DNA of 64,000 nucleotides from Marinobacterium_D sp050908845 (GCF_050908845.1 NZ_CP194171.1:186001-250000), one strand, 5' to 3'. Positions 26,233 through 36,498 are shown, counted from the first letter of the stretch. Program-made: numbers and translations. Notes: generated by a model not told the origin, from the letters alone.

Positions 26233-26789
26233 TCAATACGTCCTTAAGCTGAAAATCCGGAAGCTGGAGGATATCAGTATCCAAGGCTTAGAGGAGCACT
26301 TCACCTATCTGAAACCGCTCTTTAAGCACTCGCCGCGCAGTGACATTAGCATCCGAGGAATAAAACAATCTGATTACAGCGTACTAAAGGATCGGTCAGA
26401 GATTCAGCAACCACCACGACTGAAACAGATGCGGTGACTGACAAGACCGGGATCTAGCTCCCTAAACAACGATCGATGACAGGGTGATGGAAATACCTTG
26501 GCCCTCAGACTATCTGGCTTGTTTTATAGGACCGACGAGGCATCACTTCGGGCTCTGGTCCGAGGGGTAATCTATGTGAGCTTAAGACTAATAAAAGAGC
26601 TGAGGAAAAGGATAACCCTGTGGGTTGCAGGCGCGCACCGCAAGCGCAGGCAGAGTGGCGACAGCAACTTTGCGGCAGTGTGCTTTGCAAGCGAGATTTA
26701 CTTCTTCAGTACGGTAGACGGCCGCGTATTAGCGGCCCTACTATAGGCCTAACTTACTAAGCGCAACTCAACTACGGTGCCTGAGAGCG
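26233..26789. other. Intergenic region, 557 bp, no supported gene
   Basis: One open frame (26498-26746) has no ribosome site, family features or suitable codon pattern. A short hairpin GGCCGC-N6-GCGGCC lies at 26720-26737. Base composition is lower in GC than the neighbours, which fits remnant or acquired DNA beside the Mrr gene. Confidence 0.45.
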
Positions 26790-27512
26790 ATGACCTACTG
26801 CGTGGCGATGCGACTGGCCGAAGGGCTGGTTTTTGTGGCGGACTCCCGCACCAATGCGGGTGTGGATAACATTTCAACCTTCCGCAAACTGTTCACCTTT
26901 GGTAATGGCCAGGACCATGCGCTGGTGCTACTCAGCGCGGGCAATCTGGCGACGACGCAGAGTATTGTCGAGCTGCTCAAGCGGCGTATCAATGAAGCGG
27001 AAGAAAACCTGATGACGCTGCCGTCGATGTACGACGAGGCGGCGTATATCGGCAAGCTGATGCGCGAGATTATCGAGCGCGATACCCACAATCAGCAGGG
27101 GCAGGGCGTGGACCTGGGCTGTTCGCTGCTGCTCGGTGGCCAGATTCGCGGTGAGGAGCCGCGTCTGTTCCTGATTTACCCCCAGGGCAACTTTATCGAA
27201 GCAAGCGTGGAAACGCCGTTCTTGCAGATCGGTGAGTTCAAGTACGGCAAGCCGATTCTCGATCGCATCATCGATTTCAACACACCGCTGGAAACCGCCA
27301 TGACCTGTGGCCTGATCTCGATGGACTCGACCATCAAGAGTAACCTGACAGTGGATCTACCGGTTGATGTGCTGCTGTATAACAAGGACAGCTTCAGCCT
27401 GGAGCGCACCCGTCAGCTGGGCAGCGAAAACGAGGAGTTTCTGGCACTGCGCAAAGCCTGGGGCGAAGGGATCAAGGAACTGTTTAACCAGCTCCCACGT
27501 ACCCAGCTTTAA
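26790..27512 (+). CDS. Anbu proteasome-type protease (orphan)
   Basis: Bacterial relative of the 20S proteasome beta subunit, 240 residues. After removal of the first Met the residues are Thr1, Asp17 and Lys32 (MTYCVAM, FVADSRTN, FRKLF), exactly the catalytic set of Ntn proteases of the Anbu class. The motif GLISMDSTIKSNLTV near residue 180 is also family-typical. Anbu genes usually sit with an alpha-E protein, an ATP-grasp ligase and a transglutaminase; none of these is adjacent here. Substrate is unknown. The ribosome site is weak. Confidence 0.88.
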   Translation: MTYCVAMRLAEGLVFVADSRTNAGVDNISTFRKLFTFGNGQDHALVLLSAGNLATTQSIVELLKRRINEAEENLMTLPSMYDEAAYIGKLMREIIERDTHNQQGQGVDLGCSLLLGGQIRGEEPRLFLIYPQGNFIEASVETPFLQIGEFKYGKPILDRIIDFNTPLETAMTCGLISMDSTIKSNLTVDLPVDVLLYNKDSFSLERTRQLGSENEEFLALRKAWGEGIKELFNQLPRTQL

Positions 27513-27531
27513 GGCCTGGATCAGCCCGACT

Positions 27532-27560
27532 AAGGTCCGTCTTTTCGTAGGGACTTTTTT
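27532..27560 (+). terminator. Probable terminator after the Anbu gene
   Basis: AAGGTCC pairs with GGACTTT (one G-U) across a 12-nt loop and runs into a T-tract. Confidence 0.6.
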
Positions 27561-27666
27561 GCCGGTATAATCCCTGACCAGATTTTTGGTGCAGTCTTGT
27601 TCGTCTAGCCCGGAACAGCGCTTTGACAAGCTGCCAAAACCATTTCCTGACATAGAGGTTGTGACT

Positions 27667-28098
27667 GTGAACAAATTCGCTGCGAAAGCTGTTAAAGCAC
27701 TCTGCGCACTGGGTCTGGGTTTTGCCCTGGCCAATTCCGTTCAGGCAGCTACCGATAACGAAGCTATTGCCGAACGTATCAAGCCGATCGGCAGCGTCTG
27801 CATCGAAGGTGACGAAAGCTGCGGTGGTGCTGCTGCAGCTCCGGTCGCGGCCGGTGGTGCTCGCTCTGGCGAAAGCATCTACACCGGCAAGTGCGCAGCC
27901 TGTCACGGCACTGGCGTACTGGGCGCACCGAAGTTCGGCACCGACGAAATGACCGCCCGTCTGGATGAGAAAGGCATGGAGACTCTGATGAACCACGCCC
28001 TCAACGGCTTCAACGCCATGCCGCCGAAAGGTACCTGTGCAGATTGTTCCGATGACGAGATCAAGTCTGCCATCGAGTACATGCTGTCCGGTTCCTGA
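27667..28098 (+). CDS. Cytochrome c5 family protein
   Basis: Periplasmic mono-haem electron carrier of 143 residues. The GTG at 27667 is chosen, with AGAGG 8 nt upstream; an earlier frame lacks a signal. A signal peptide ends SVQA. The haem motif is CAACH, the distal ligand is in NAMPPKG, and the CADC pair is the disulfide typical of the c5 family. A linker rich in alanine and glycine (CGGAAAAPVAAGGARSG) precedes the haem domain. It is followed by a strong terminator. It likely serves respiratory electron transfer. Confidence 0.9.
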   Translation: MNKFAAKAVKALCALGLGFALANSVQAATDNEAIAERIKPIGSVCIEGDESCGGAAAAPVAAGGARSGESIYTGKCAACHGTGVLGAPKFGTDEMTARLDEKGMETLMNHALNGFNAMPPKGTCADCSDDEIKSAIEYMLSGS

Positions 28099-28115
28099 TT
28101 CTCAGGCGCAGCAAC

Positions 28116-28148
28116 AACAAGGCCACCCTCGGGTGGCCTTGTTCGTTT
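28116..28148 (+). terminator. Terminator of the cytochrome c5 gene
   Basis: A 13-bp perfect stem (28116-28128 with 28131-28143) is followed by T-rich sequence. It lies between convergent genes and could also slow rep transcripts. Confidence 0.85.
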
Positions 28149-28171
28149 TCGGGGTAATGAAATACGCCGGA

Positions 28172-30187
28172 TCAGAGATCGTCGAACATCCCCTTCAGGC
28201 TGTTGAGCGTGGCATTACCGCGTTTGCGGTTCTGCTCCGGGCTGGCCTGTCCCAGTCCTTCCACCTCCAGATCATCGCCCGGTAGCTCCTCAAGAAAACG
28301 GCTGGGGGCGCACTCCACCTCTTCGCCGAACTGGCGGCGTTTCTTGGCCAGTGTCATGGTCAGCGTCTGTTTCGCGCGGGTGATACCCACATAGGCGAGA
28401 CGGCGTTCCTCTTCGATGGTATCCATCTCAATGCTGTTACGGTGCGGTAGCAGCTCCTCCTCCATGCCCATCAGGAAGACATGGGGAAACTCCAGCCCCT
28501 TGCTCGCGTGCAGGGTCAGCAGCTGGACCCGGTCGGAGTCATCTTCCTCTTCCTGCCGGTCCATCAGGTCGAGCAGGATAAGACGCGCTATCGCCTCTTC
28601 AATGCCTGCATCCGGATCCTCTTCCTGCAGCCGCTCCAGGGTTGAACGCAGGGAATCGACCAGGAACCAGACATTCTGAATGCGCTTGTCGGCGACGCCG
28701 TCGCTGGAGCTGTTCTGGCGGATCCAGTCCTCATACTCGATCTCGTAGATCAGATCACGAATGGCGGCAATCGGGTCGCCACGGCTGCAGTTTTCATACA
28801 TCCGCTGCAACAGGTCACAGAACCGGCGCAGCCTTTCGACGGCCTTCTCCGGCAACACCTGCTCCACCCCGATTTCATCGCAGGCATCGAACAGGCTGAC
28901 GTTACGCTCCGAGGCATACTGCCCCAGTTTTTCCAGCGTCGACGGCCCGATCTCGCGGCGCGGCAGGTTAACGATGCGCAGGAAGGCGTTGTCATCCTCA
29001 CGGTTGACCAGCACCTTAAGGTAGCACATCAGGTCCTTGATCTCGGCGCGGGCAAAAAAGGAGGTGCCGCCATTGATCTTGTAGGGTACCTGGTAGCTCT
29101 GCAGCTTCACTTCCAGGATACGGGACTGAAAGTTGCCGCGATAAAGCACAGCGAAATCGCGAAACGGGATCTTCTCGCGCAGGTGGCGGTCGAGGATTTC
29201 GGTGGCGATACGGTCGCACTCCGCATCCTCATTACGGGTGTGGATAACCCGGATCGGCTCGCCATAGCCCATCTCGCTCCACAGGGTTTTGTCGAACACA
29301 TGGGGGTTATTGGCGATCAGGGTGTTGGCCGATTTCAGGATGCGGCTGGTGGAGCGGTAGTTCTGCTCCAGCTTGACCACTTTGAGGCTCGGGAAATCTT
29401 CCTGCAGCTGGGCCAGGTTCTCCGGCCTGGCACCGCGCCAGGCGTAGATCGACTGGTCATCATCACCCACCACGGTCAGCGCGGCGCGATGACCCACCAA
29501 CTGGCGCACCAGGCGATACTGCGACAGGTTGGTATCCTGATACTCGTCCACCAGCAGGTAACGGATGCGGTGCTGCCAGCGTTCAAGGACATCCGGTTTC
29601 TCGGTAAACAGGCGCACCGGCACCAGGATCAGATCATCGAAATCGACCGCATTGTAGGCACGCAGGTGCCGGTTGTAGGCCTCGTAGGCGCGAGCCGCCA
29701 GAATCTCATGCGGCCCCTGGGCGATTTCCAGTGCCTGCTGCGGCTCGACCATATCGTTTTTCCAGGTCGAGATCTGATGCTGCACCATCTGCACATGATC
29801 GGCATCTTCGTCGTGATGCAGCAGCAGGTCGCGCAGCAGCGCCTTGCTGTCCTGATCATCAAAGATGGAAAAACCGGGTTTGAAACCGAGCGCCTTATGC
29901 TCCCGGCGGATGATGTTCAACCCCAGGTTATGAAAGGTGGAGACGGTGAGACCTCGGCTCGCTTTCCCCTGGATCAGGTTGCCCACACGCTCTTTCATCT
30001 CGCGGGCCGCCTTGTTGGTAAAGGTCACCGCGGCGATGTAACGGGCTTCGATACCACAGCTCTGAACCAGGTAGGCAATCTTGCGTGTAATCACGCTGGT
30101 TTTGCCCGACCCCGCACCGGCGAGCACGAGTAACGGGCCACCTATATAGTGGACGGCCTCCTGCTGACGGGGGTTCAGTTTGCTCAT
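28172..30187 (-). CDS. rep: ATP-dependent DNA helicase Rep
   Basis: Superfamily 1A 3'-5' helicase of 671 residues that helps replication forks pass protein blocks. It has all UvrD/Rep motifs: the Q motif LNPRQQEAV, Walker A AGAGSGKT (23-30), DEYQDTN, VGDDDQSIYAWRGA, and the late motifs LLTLHASKGLEF and YVGITRAK. Length and the compact C-terminus favour Rep over UvrD or PcrA. It is monocistronic. Confidence 0.93.
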   Translation of the reverse strand: MSKLNPRQQEAVHYIGGPLLVLAGAGSGKTSVITRKIAYLVQSCGIEARYIAAVTFTNKAAREMKERVGNLIQGKASRGLTVSTFHNLGLNIIRREHKALGFKPGFSIFDDQDSKALLRDLLLHHDEDADHVQMVQHQISTWKNDMVEPQQALEIAQGPHEILAARAYEAYNRHLRAYNAVDFDDLILVPVRLFTEKPDVLERWQHRIRYLLVDEYQDTNLSQYRLVRQLVGHRAALTVVGDDDQSIYAWRGARPENLAQLQEDFPSLKVVKLEQNYRSTSRILKSANTLIANNPHVFDKTLWSEMGYGEPIRVIHTRNEDAECDRIATEILDRHLREKIPFRDFAVLYRGNFQSRILEVKLQSYQVPYKINGGTSFFARAEIKDLMCYLKVLVNREDDNAFLRIVNLPRREIGPSTLEKLGQYASERNVSLFDACDEIGVEQVLPEKAVERLRRFCDLLQRMYENCSRGDPIAAIRDLIYEIEYEDWIRQNSSSDGVADKRIQNVWFLVDSLRSTLERLQEEDPDAGIEEAIARLILLDLMDRQEEEDDSDRVQLLTLHASKGLEFPHVFLMGMEEELLPHRNSIEMDTIEEERRLAYVGITRAKQTLTMTLAKKRRQFGEEVECAPSRFLEELPGDDLEVEGLGQASPEQNRKRGNATLNSLKGMFDDL

Positions 30188-30495
30188 GACACCTCAATAA
30201 AAACTAAATGTTCTGGATTCGCGGCCGAAGACCCTTAAGGAACCTGCAAAAAAATGGCGGTATATTCAGACATTACGCCATAATCAATTGCAGTGTTCTC
30301 AGGAGCCGCCTCATGTATCATCCGGGACGGATTATCCTAAGAGACTGATTAAGAACGATTTAAACAGTTGTTTTAAGCCTGATTTGTACGTGTTAATCTG
30401 GCAAGCCCCTTGCGGGCCCGCCATTATCGCACGAGAGTGGCAAAACTCAGAGCACTCTGGCGCCGTACCTATCGCAGTTTCAGAAGGACCGGCAG
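30188..30495. other. Intergenic region, 308 bp, divergent promoters
   Basis: It lies between rep and a divergent GGDEF-EAL gene. It contains a sigma-54-like promoter (listed separately) facing the latter. No gene is supported. Confidence 0.5.
30399..30413 (+). promoter_or_regulatory. Sigma-54-type promoter upstream of a GGDEF-EAL gene
   Basis: TGGCAAGCCCCTTGC matches the -24/-12 pattern TGGCAC-N5-TTGC with correct GG-GC spacing. The predicted start of transcription is near 30425, about 70 bp before the ATG at 30496. No activator site was recognised. Confidence 0.6.
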
Positions 30496-32205
30496 ATGCT
30501 GGCATATGACCAGGCAATACAAGACGGTGATAACGAGCAGCAGCTCCTGTTGCTGCTGGATCCGACAGCACGGCTGAAGCCGCTGCTGCAATCGGTGCTG
30601 ACACCGGCGGATGGCTTCCATCTCCAGAGTGCCGACCCGGAGGATATCGAAAAGAAGTTGACCGGCGGAGCGCTGCTGCTCTGCTATACCAACGACAGAC
30701 CCGCCCTCCAGGCCTTGATCAAGCGGATCCAGCTGGCCCATCCCGGCACGCCGATCATCGTTTTCAATGACCACCTGACCGAAGCTGATCCCGCTCTGCT
30801 GGTGCGCCAGCCGTTGATCGACCAGCTCAGCCTGAAACAGCTTAACCGTGAGCTGCTGCTGCGCTCGCTGCGCTACGCCCAGTGCACCCGCCGCAACCAG
30901 GATGCCCTGGCACAACTGAAGATTACCGATCCGCTGACCGGTGTAGGTAACCGCCAGTATTTTTATCAGGCCCTGGTTAATGATCTGCAGGAACAGCAGC
31001 AGCTGGCCCTGATCACCGTCGACTTCGACGGTTTCAGCCGTTTTAACAACGAATACGGCCACGATGCCGGTGATGAAGTTGTGCTGGAACTGAGTCGCCG
31101 CCTGCGCAGCTTCAGTGATATCCGCCACATCTCCCGCATCGGCAGTGACGAGTTCGCCTTTGTCCTGCCGGTGGATTCGCTTGATGTCATCGAACATCGC
31201 ACCAAGGCACTGCTGGGCAATCTCGTCGCGACACTGATGCCGGCCTACAATATCGGCGACGGCGAAAAAGCGCTCAGCTGCAGTATCGGCATCGCCTATG
31301 CGCCGCAGCACAGCAACGAATTCGATACCCTGATCAAGCAGTCCGGCCTGGCGCGGATCCGCGCCAAAGAGAAGGGCGGACTCAGCTACGCCATCTACGA
31401 TGCCCGCCTGGATCGCAGCGAGACCGAAGATATCACCCTCGAGCCGGAGCTCTGGCGCGCGCTGCAGAATGAGGAGTTCGTGCTCTACTACCAGCCACGG
31501 ATCGACCTGCGTACCGGCTGTATCACCGGTGCCGAGGCGCTGATTCGCTGGGATCACCCGGTGCACGGACTGATCGCCCCAGACGCGTTCATTCCCGCCT
31601 GTGAAAAGTCAGGCCTGATCGTGCCGATAGGTTACTGGGTTATTCAACGCGCCGGCCGCGATATGAAACTGATCCGCGACGCCGGTCTGCACGGTCATAT
31701 CGGCGTGAACCTGTCGTTCCGCCAGTTCCAGGACACCTACCTGGCACGCACCATCGAGCGTCTGATCGAGCAGTTTGATATCGACACCTCGATGCTGGAG
31801 TTCGAGCTCACCGAAACCGCCCTGTTCAGTGACGAGATGCACGTCAAGGAATGCATCAAGACACTCAGTGCTCACGGTATCGCGTTTTCTCTGGATGACT
31901 TCGGCACCGGCTACTCGTCGTTCTCGCTGCTGCAGAAGCTGCCGATCACCACGCTGAAAATCGACAAGAGCTTTATCGCCGGCGTCCCCGGCAACGCCGA
32001 TGACGAGGAGATCGTCCGTGCCATCGTCACCCTCGCCCACAACCTGCAGAAAAGCGTGATCGCCGAGGGCGTGGAGACCAAGAACCAGCTGGAGTTCCTG
32101 ATCAAGCAGGACTGCGACCAGGTACAGGGCTACTTCTTCAGCCCGCCGGTAAGCCTTGATGTGTTCCTCAAGATGCTGGGTGCCAACCAGATGCAGAGCG
32201 GCTGA
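30496..32205 (+). CDS. GGDEF-EAL protein, probably c-di-GMP phosphodiesterase (degenerate GSDEF)
   Basis: Cytoplasmic protein of 569 residues: an N-terminal receiver-like region (about 15-130) without a clear phospho-acceptor aspartate, a GGDEF domain (about 140-305) and an EAL domain (about 318-560). The cyclase signature is RIGSDEF, with the second glycine changed to serine and no RxxD inhibitory site, so cyclase activity is doubtful. The EAL side keeps AEALIRW, DDFGTGYSS, TLKIDKSF and EGVET. AGAAGGA precedes the ATG. A sigma-54-like promoter lies upstream, which hints at nitrogen or motility control. Confidence 0.88.
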   Translation: MLAYDQAIQDGDNEQQLLLLLDPTARLKPLLQSVLTPADGFHLQSADPEDIEKKLTGGALLLCYTNDRPALQALIKRIQLAHPGTPIIVFNDHLTEADPALLVRQPLIDQLSLKQLNRELLLRSLRYAQCTRRNQDALAQLKITDPLTGVGNRQYFYQALVNDLQEQQQLALITVDFDGFSRFNNEYGHDAGDEVVLELSRRLRSFSDIRHISRIGSDEFAFVLPVDSLDVIEHRTKALLGNLVATLMPAYNIGDGEKALSCSIGIAYAPQHSNEFDTLIKQSGLARIRAKEKGGLSYAIYDARLDRSETEDITLEPELWRALQNEEFVLYYQPRIDLRTGCITGAEALIRWDHPVHGLIAPDAFIPACEKSGLIVPIGYWVIQRAGRDMKLIRDAGLHGHIGVNLSFRQFQDTYLARTIERLIEQFDIDTSMLEFELTETALFSDEMHVKECIKTLSAHGIAFSLDDFGTGYSSFSLLQKLPITTLKIDKSFIAGVPGNADDEEIVRAIVTLAHNLQKSVIAEGVETKNQLEFLIKQDCDQVQGYFFSPPVSLDVFLKMLGANQMQSG

Positions 32206-32206
32206 G

Positions 32207-33712
32207 TCAGACCTCGACCAGCTTTCCCCGGTACGCCAGCGCCTCCAGCAGGTATTCGCTGGTGATAGCCGCATCCCCGGCCAGATCCGCCAGGGTCCTC
32301 GCAACCCGCAGCAAGCGATGACAGGCCCGCGCCGACACATGGTGGCGCACCATTACCTGTTCCAGCAGCCTGCGTGCCTCCTCCGGCAACGCACAGTGCT
32401 GATCCAGCTCAGCTGACGCCAGATCCCGGTTAACCTTGCCCTGGCGCGCCAGCTGCCTCTCCCGCGCCTCCAGCACCCGCTCACGCACCGCGGCACTGGA
32501 CTCTCCCGGCCGGGCCGGGCGCAGCAGTTCCTCGGGACTCAGTGCCGGCACATGCAGCTGCAGATCGATGCGATCCAGCAGCGGGCCGGAGATCCTCTGT
32601 TGATAGCGCTTTATCTGGTCGGGAGTGCACTGGCAGCGGTCGGTACCATCACCGAAATAGCCGCAGGGACAGGGATTCATCGCCGCCACCAGCTGGAAAC
32701 GCGCCGGATAGTGGGTGGAGCGCGCCGCCCGGGAGATCAGAATCTCGCCGCTTTCCATCGGCTCCCGCATCACCTCCAGCACCCGACGCGGAAATTCAGG
32801 CAGCTCATCGAGAAACAGCACGCCCTGGTGCGCCAGGGAGATCTCCCCCGGTCGCGGTCGCCCGCCACCACCGACCAGTGCGACCGCGGAGGCGGTATGA
32901 TGCGGCCCGCGGAAGGGCCGGATACCGGCGCAGGCGGTTTCCACGGGCAACCCGGCCACCGAATGGATAGCAGCAACACTGAGCGCTTCATCCCGTTTCA
33001 TCGGTGGCAGCAGACCGGGCAGGCGCGATGCCAGCATGCTTTTACCGCTACCTGGTGGTCCGCTGAACAACAGATTGTGAGCGCCCGCTGCCGCCACCTC
33101 CAGCGCCCTGCGCGCCTGCAGCTGGCCGCGCACATCGGCAAGATCGGGCACATCCGGCGTCACCGGGGGCAGTTTAGCTTCCAGTCGCAGCGGCGGTACC
33201 TCGTCGCCGCCGAGCTGTGCGGTCAGCGCCAACAGGTGCTCAGTGGCCAGGACCTGCACCTGTCCGGTCATCAGCGCCTCTTCGGCATTGGCCGCAGGTA
33301 CGATCAGTTTTCGTCCGGCCTCGGCACAGGCCACCGCTGCAGGCAGCACACCGGTAACCGGACGCACCGCGCCCGAGAGCGCCAGCTCGCCCACTACCTC
33401 AAACTGATCGAGCCAGTCACTTTTCAGCTGGCCGGAGGCCTGGAGGATACCCAGCGCGATCGCCAGATCGTAGCGACCGCCCTCTTTCGGCAGATCGGCC
33501 GGGGCAAGATTGATGGTGATACGACGCTGCGGAAAATCGAAGCCGGCGGTAATCAGCGCACTGCGCACCCGCTCGCGGGATTCCTTAACCGCCGTTTCCG
33601 GCAAGCCAACGATGGAGAGTGACGGCAGACCGCCGGAGAGATGAACTTCCACGGCAACAGACGGCGCTTCGACGCCGAGCTGTGCCCGGGTGTAAATAAT
33701 GGATAAAGACAT
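32207..33712 (-). CDS. comM: YifB/ComM family Mg-chelatase-like AAA+ helicase
   Basis: Protein of 501 residues with an N-terminal Lon-like domain (VEVHLSGGLPSLSIVGLPE), the AAA+ core with Walker A FSGPPGSGKSMLA and VLFLDELPEF, and a C-terminal Mg-chelatase domain including MNPCPCGYFGD. ComM is a hexameric helicase that aids branch migration during natural transformation; the family is widespread, so natural competence of this organism is possible but not shown. It lies 34 bp after ubiK and is probably co-transcribed with it. Confidence 0.9.
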   Translation of the reverse strand: MSLSIIYTRAQLGVEAPSVAVEVHLSGGLPSLSIVGLPETAVKESRERVRSALITAGFDFPQRRITINLAPADLPKEGGRYDLAIALGILQASGQLKSDWLDQFEVVGELALSGAVRPVTGVLPAAVACAEAGRKLIVPAANAEEALMTGQVQVLATEHLLALTAQLGGDEVPPLRLEAKLPPVTPDVPDLADVRGQLQARRALEVAAAGAHNLLFSGPPGSGKSMLASRLPGLLPPMKRDEALSVAAIHSVAGLPVETACAGIRPFRGPHHTASAVALVGGGGRPRPGEISLAHQGVLFLDELPEFPRRVLEVMREPMESGEILISRAARSTHYPARFQLVAAMNPCPCGYFGDGTDRCQCTPDQIKRYQQRISGPLLDRIDLQLHVPALSPEELLRPARPGESSAAVRERVLEARERQLARQGKVNRDLASAELDQHCALPEEARRLLEQVMVRHHVSARACHRLLRVARTLADLAGDAAITSEYLLEALAYRGKLVEV

Positions 33713-33746
33713 GACACCTTCCCTGGGTCATGGGGCGAAGCTCAGA

Positions 33747-34016
33747 TCACTCCGCCGGATTGTCGTTGCCTGACTGTTTTTCCTGCTCAAGCTCGGCGAT
33801 GCGCTTTTCCAGCTTCTCAACCAGCTCGCGGGTACGTGCCAGAACAGCGCTCTGAGCGTCAAACTCGTCGCGCGTGACCAGATCCAGGCGTGAGAACGTC
33901 CCCTGAACGATGGTACGCACCTGCTGCTGCAGCTCTTTTTGCCCCGGCAGCTCGCGGGTCCCTTCAAACAATTGCCCCAGCTGCGCATTGAGGCCGTCGA
34001 TCAGTTTCTGATGCAT
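33747..34016 (-). CDS. ubiK: Ubiquinone biosynthesis accessory factor UbiK
   Basis: Small BMFP/YqiC-type protein of 89 residues. The N-terminal helix (LIDGLNAQLGQLFEG) and the C-terminal coiled coil (ARTRELVEKLEKRIAELEQE) are the family layout, a trimeric coiled coil that binds lipid and helps UbiJ in aerobic ubiquinone synthesis. The linking segment VQGTFSRLDLVTRDEFDAQ is strongly conserved in YqiC proteins. Confidence 0.88.
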   Translation of the reverse strand: MHQKLIDGLNAQLGQLFEGTRELPGQKELQQQVRTIVQGTFSRLDLVTRDEFDAQSAVLARTRELVEKLEKRIAELEQEKQSGNDNPAE

Positions 34017-34090
34017 CGGGAATCAACCCTACCTTTGAGTGGTTTAATCATGCCGTCACTATAACCTGCGAAACCCTCCCCTGTCAGGCA

Positions 34091-34179
34091 TGGTGCAATG
34101 GCGTGAGCTATCATGCACCAGAAGAATGCACGCACAAAAAGGGTGCACAGAAATCGACCAGATTTTTTCAACCTGCACC
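34091..34179. promoter_or_regulatory. NtrC-type enhancer sites
   Basis: TGGTGCA at 34091-34097, TGCACCA at 34114-34120, GGTGCAC at 34142-34148 and TGCACC at 34174-34179 are half sites of the NtrC consensus (TGCACC-N5-GGTGCA). They lie 70-160 bp upstream of the sigma-54 promoter. Spacing within pairs is not canonical, so which halves pair is uncertain. Confidence 0.6.
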
Positions 34180-34245
34180 TTAAAAGCTCCGTTTTGTTTT
34201 GGGTCTTTGCCGATAATTAATTGTTTATTATGAATTTTTTCTTAG

Positions 34246-34261
34246 TGGCACAGATCTAGCT
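34246..34261 (+). promoter_or_regulatory. Sigma-54 promoter of glnK-amtB
   Basis: TGGCACAGATCTAGCT matches TGGCAC-N5-TTGCW at nearly all conserved positions, with GG and GC at the required spacing. It is about 80 bp before the glnK start. Confidence 0.8.
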
Positions 34262-34340
34262 TAATTGGACCACAACCGAGGCGTGCAACGCCCCTAAGCA
34301 GCGCACACCTTGTTACATATATTCCAAGGGGGATTCAGAA

Positions 34341-34679
34341 ATGAAGCTGATTTCAGCAATCATCAAACCGTTCAAGCTGGATGATGTACGTGAAGCGCTC
34401 TCCGACATCGGTGTCCAGGGCATCACGGTGACCGAGGTCAAAGGTTTCGGACGTCAGAAAGGCCACACGGAGCTCTACCGTGGTGCTGAATACGTCGTCG
34501 ACTTTCTGCCGAAGGTGCGCATCGATGCGGCCGTAGCAGACGATATCGTCGACCAGGTACTCGAAGCGATCAGCAAAGCCGCTCAGACCGGCAAGATCGG
34601 TGATGGCAAGGTGTTTGTCATGCCGCTCGAAGAGGTCGTACGTATCCGTACCGGCGAAACCGGTCACGACGCGCTCTGA
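34341..34679 (+). CDS. glnK: PII nitrogen regulatory protein GlnK (copy 1)
   Basis: PII protein of 112 residues that senses ATP/ADP and 2-oxoglutarate and, when deuridylylated, plugs the ammonium channel AmtB. The T-loop GHTELYRGAEYVVDF carries Tyr51, the uridylylation site. The C-terminal RIRTGETGHDAL is normal. It precedes amtB by 52 bp behind an NtrC/sigma-54 promoter, the standard glnK-amtB arrangement. Confidence 0.95.
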   Translation: MKLISAIIKPFKLDDVREALSDIGVQGITVTEVKGFGRQKGHTELYRGAEYVVDFLPKVRIDAAVADDIVDQVLEAISKAAQTGKIGDGKVFVMPLEEVVRIRTGETGHDAL

Positions 34680-34731
34680 TCGATCCATTAACTGTTTACG
34701 ATGTTGTACGGCCTGATGGAGGGCTAAACAG

Positions 34732-35982
<1,251 letters not shown>

Positions 35983-36002
35983 TGCCAGATAACTGAACCC
36001 GA

Positions 36003-36031
36003 AAAGGGAGTCCGAAAGGGCTCCCTTTTTT
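36003..36031 (+). terminator. Terminator of glnK-amtB
   Basis: An 11-bp stem (AAAGGGAGTCC with GGGCTCCCTTT, one G-U) with a GAAA tetraloop runs into a T-tract 21 bp after the amtB stop. Confidence 0.85.
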
Positions 36032-36159
36032 GCGTTTCCGGCCCGGCCCGCTGATATGCGAAAGCCGGTTATTGTAGGTATACTGAATTATTCGGTAGTT
36101 ACCGGACTGGAGTCCGGGCACTTTATTGGTGCACCCAATGATTAACTAGGAGTTAGACG

Positions 36160-36498
36160 ATGAAACTGGTCTCAGCGGTAATCAAGCCGTTCAAACTTGA
36201 TGATGTGCGCGAAGCTTTGTCGGATATCGGCATTCAGGGTGTCACGGTCACCGAAGTTAAAGGTTTCGGTCGTCAGAAAGGCCATACTGAGCTCTATCGT
36301 GGGGCCGAATATGTGGTCGATTTCCTCCCCAAGGTAAAAATCGAGATTGCCGTGGATGACCCCATGGTCGACCAGGTGATCGAGGCGATCAGCAAAACCG
36401 CCAATACCGGCAAGATTGGCGACGGTAAAATCTTCGTATCTCCGCTGGAACAGGTTATCCGTATCCGTACCGGCGAAAGCGGTTCAGACGCTCTCTGA
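36160..36498 (+). CDS. glnK: PII nitrogen regulatory protein (copy 2)
   Basis: A second PII protein of 112 residues, nearly the same as copy 1: it shares MKLxSAxIKPFKLDDVREAL, the T-loop with Tyr51 and the tail IRIRTGESGSDAL. Differences cluster at residues 60-75 (VKIEIAVDDPMVDQVIEA). It sits beyond the amtB terminator with its own upstream region, so it is probably expressed separately. Whether it acts as GlnB or as a second GlnK cannot be settled here. Confidence 0.93.
   Translation: MKLVSAVIKPFKLDDVREALSDIGIQGVTVTEVKGFGRQKGHTELYRGAEYVVDFLPKVKIEIAVDDPMVDQVIEAISKTANTGKIGDGKIFVSPLEQVIRIRTGESGSDAL

Larger units (their letters stand above)
34017..34340. other. Regulatory region of glnK-amtB-glnK, 324 bp
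   Basis: Non-coding. It holds four GGTGCA/TGCACC elements, an A/T-rich stretch and a sigma-54 promoter, the classical layout of a nitrogen-starvation promoter (parts listed separately). Confidence 0.7.

Noticed and set aside
26498..26746. Possible gene of 82 codons between the Mrr and Anbu genes
   Set aside because: No ribosome site, no recognisable domain, and atypical composition; treated as intergenic.
24970..26789. Integrated genomic island with integrase at tRNA-Arg
   Set aside because: The tRNA and direct repeat suggest it, but no integrase, phage gene or distant attR was found in the window, so an island boundary cannot be claimed.
8738..27512. Functional link between the tgpA-like gene and the Anbu protease (Anbu operons often contain a transglutaminase)
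   Set aside because: The genes are 16 kb apart, on opposite strands, and the tgpA-like gene belongs to a moxR-DUF58 operon of a different type.
36100..36140. Second sigma-54 promoter before the second PII gene (GGGCACTTTATTGGTGC)
   Set aside because: The distance between the GG and GC elements is two bases too long for sigma-54.
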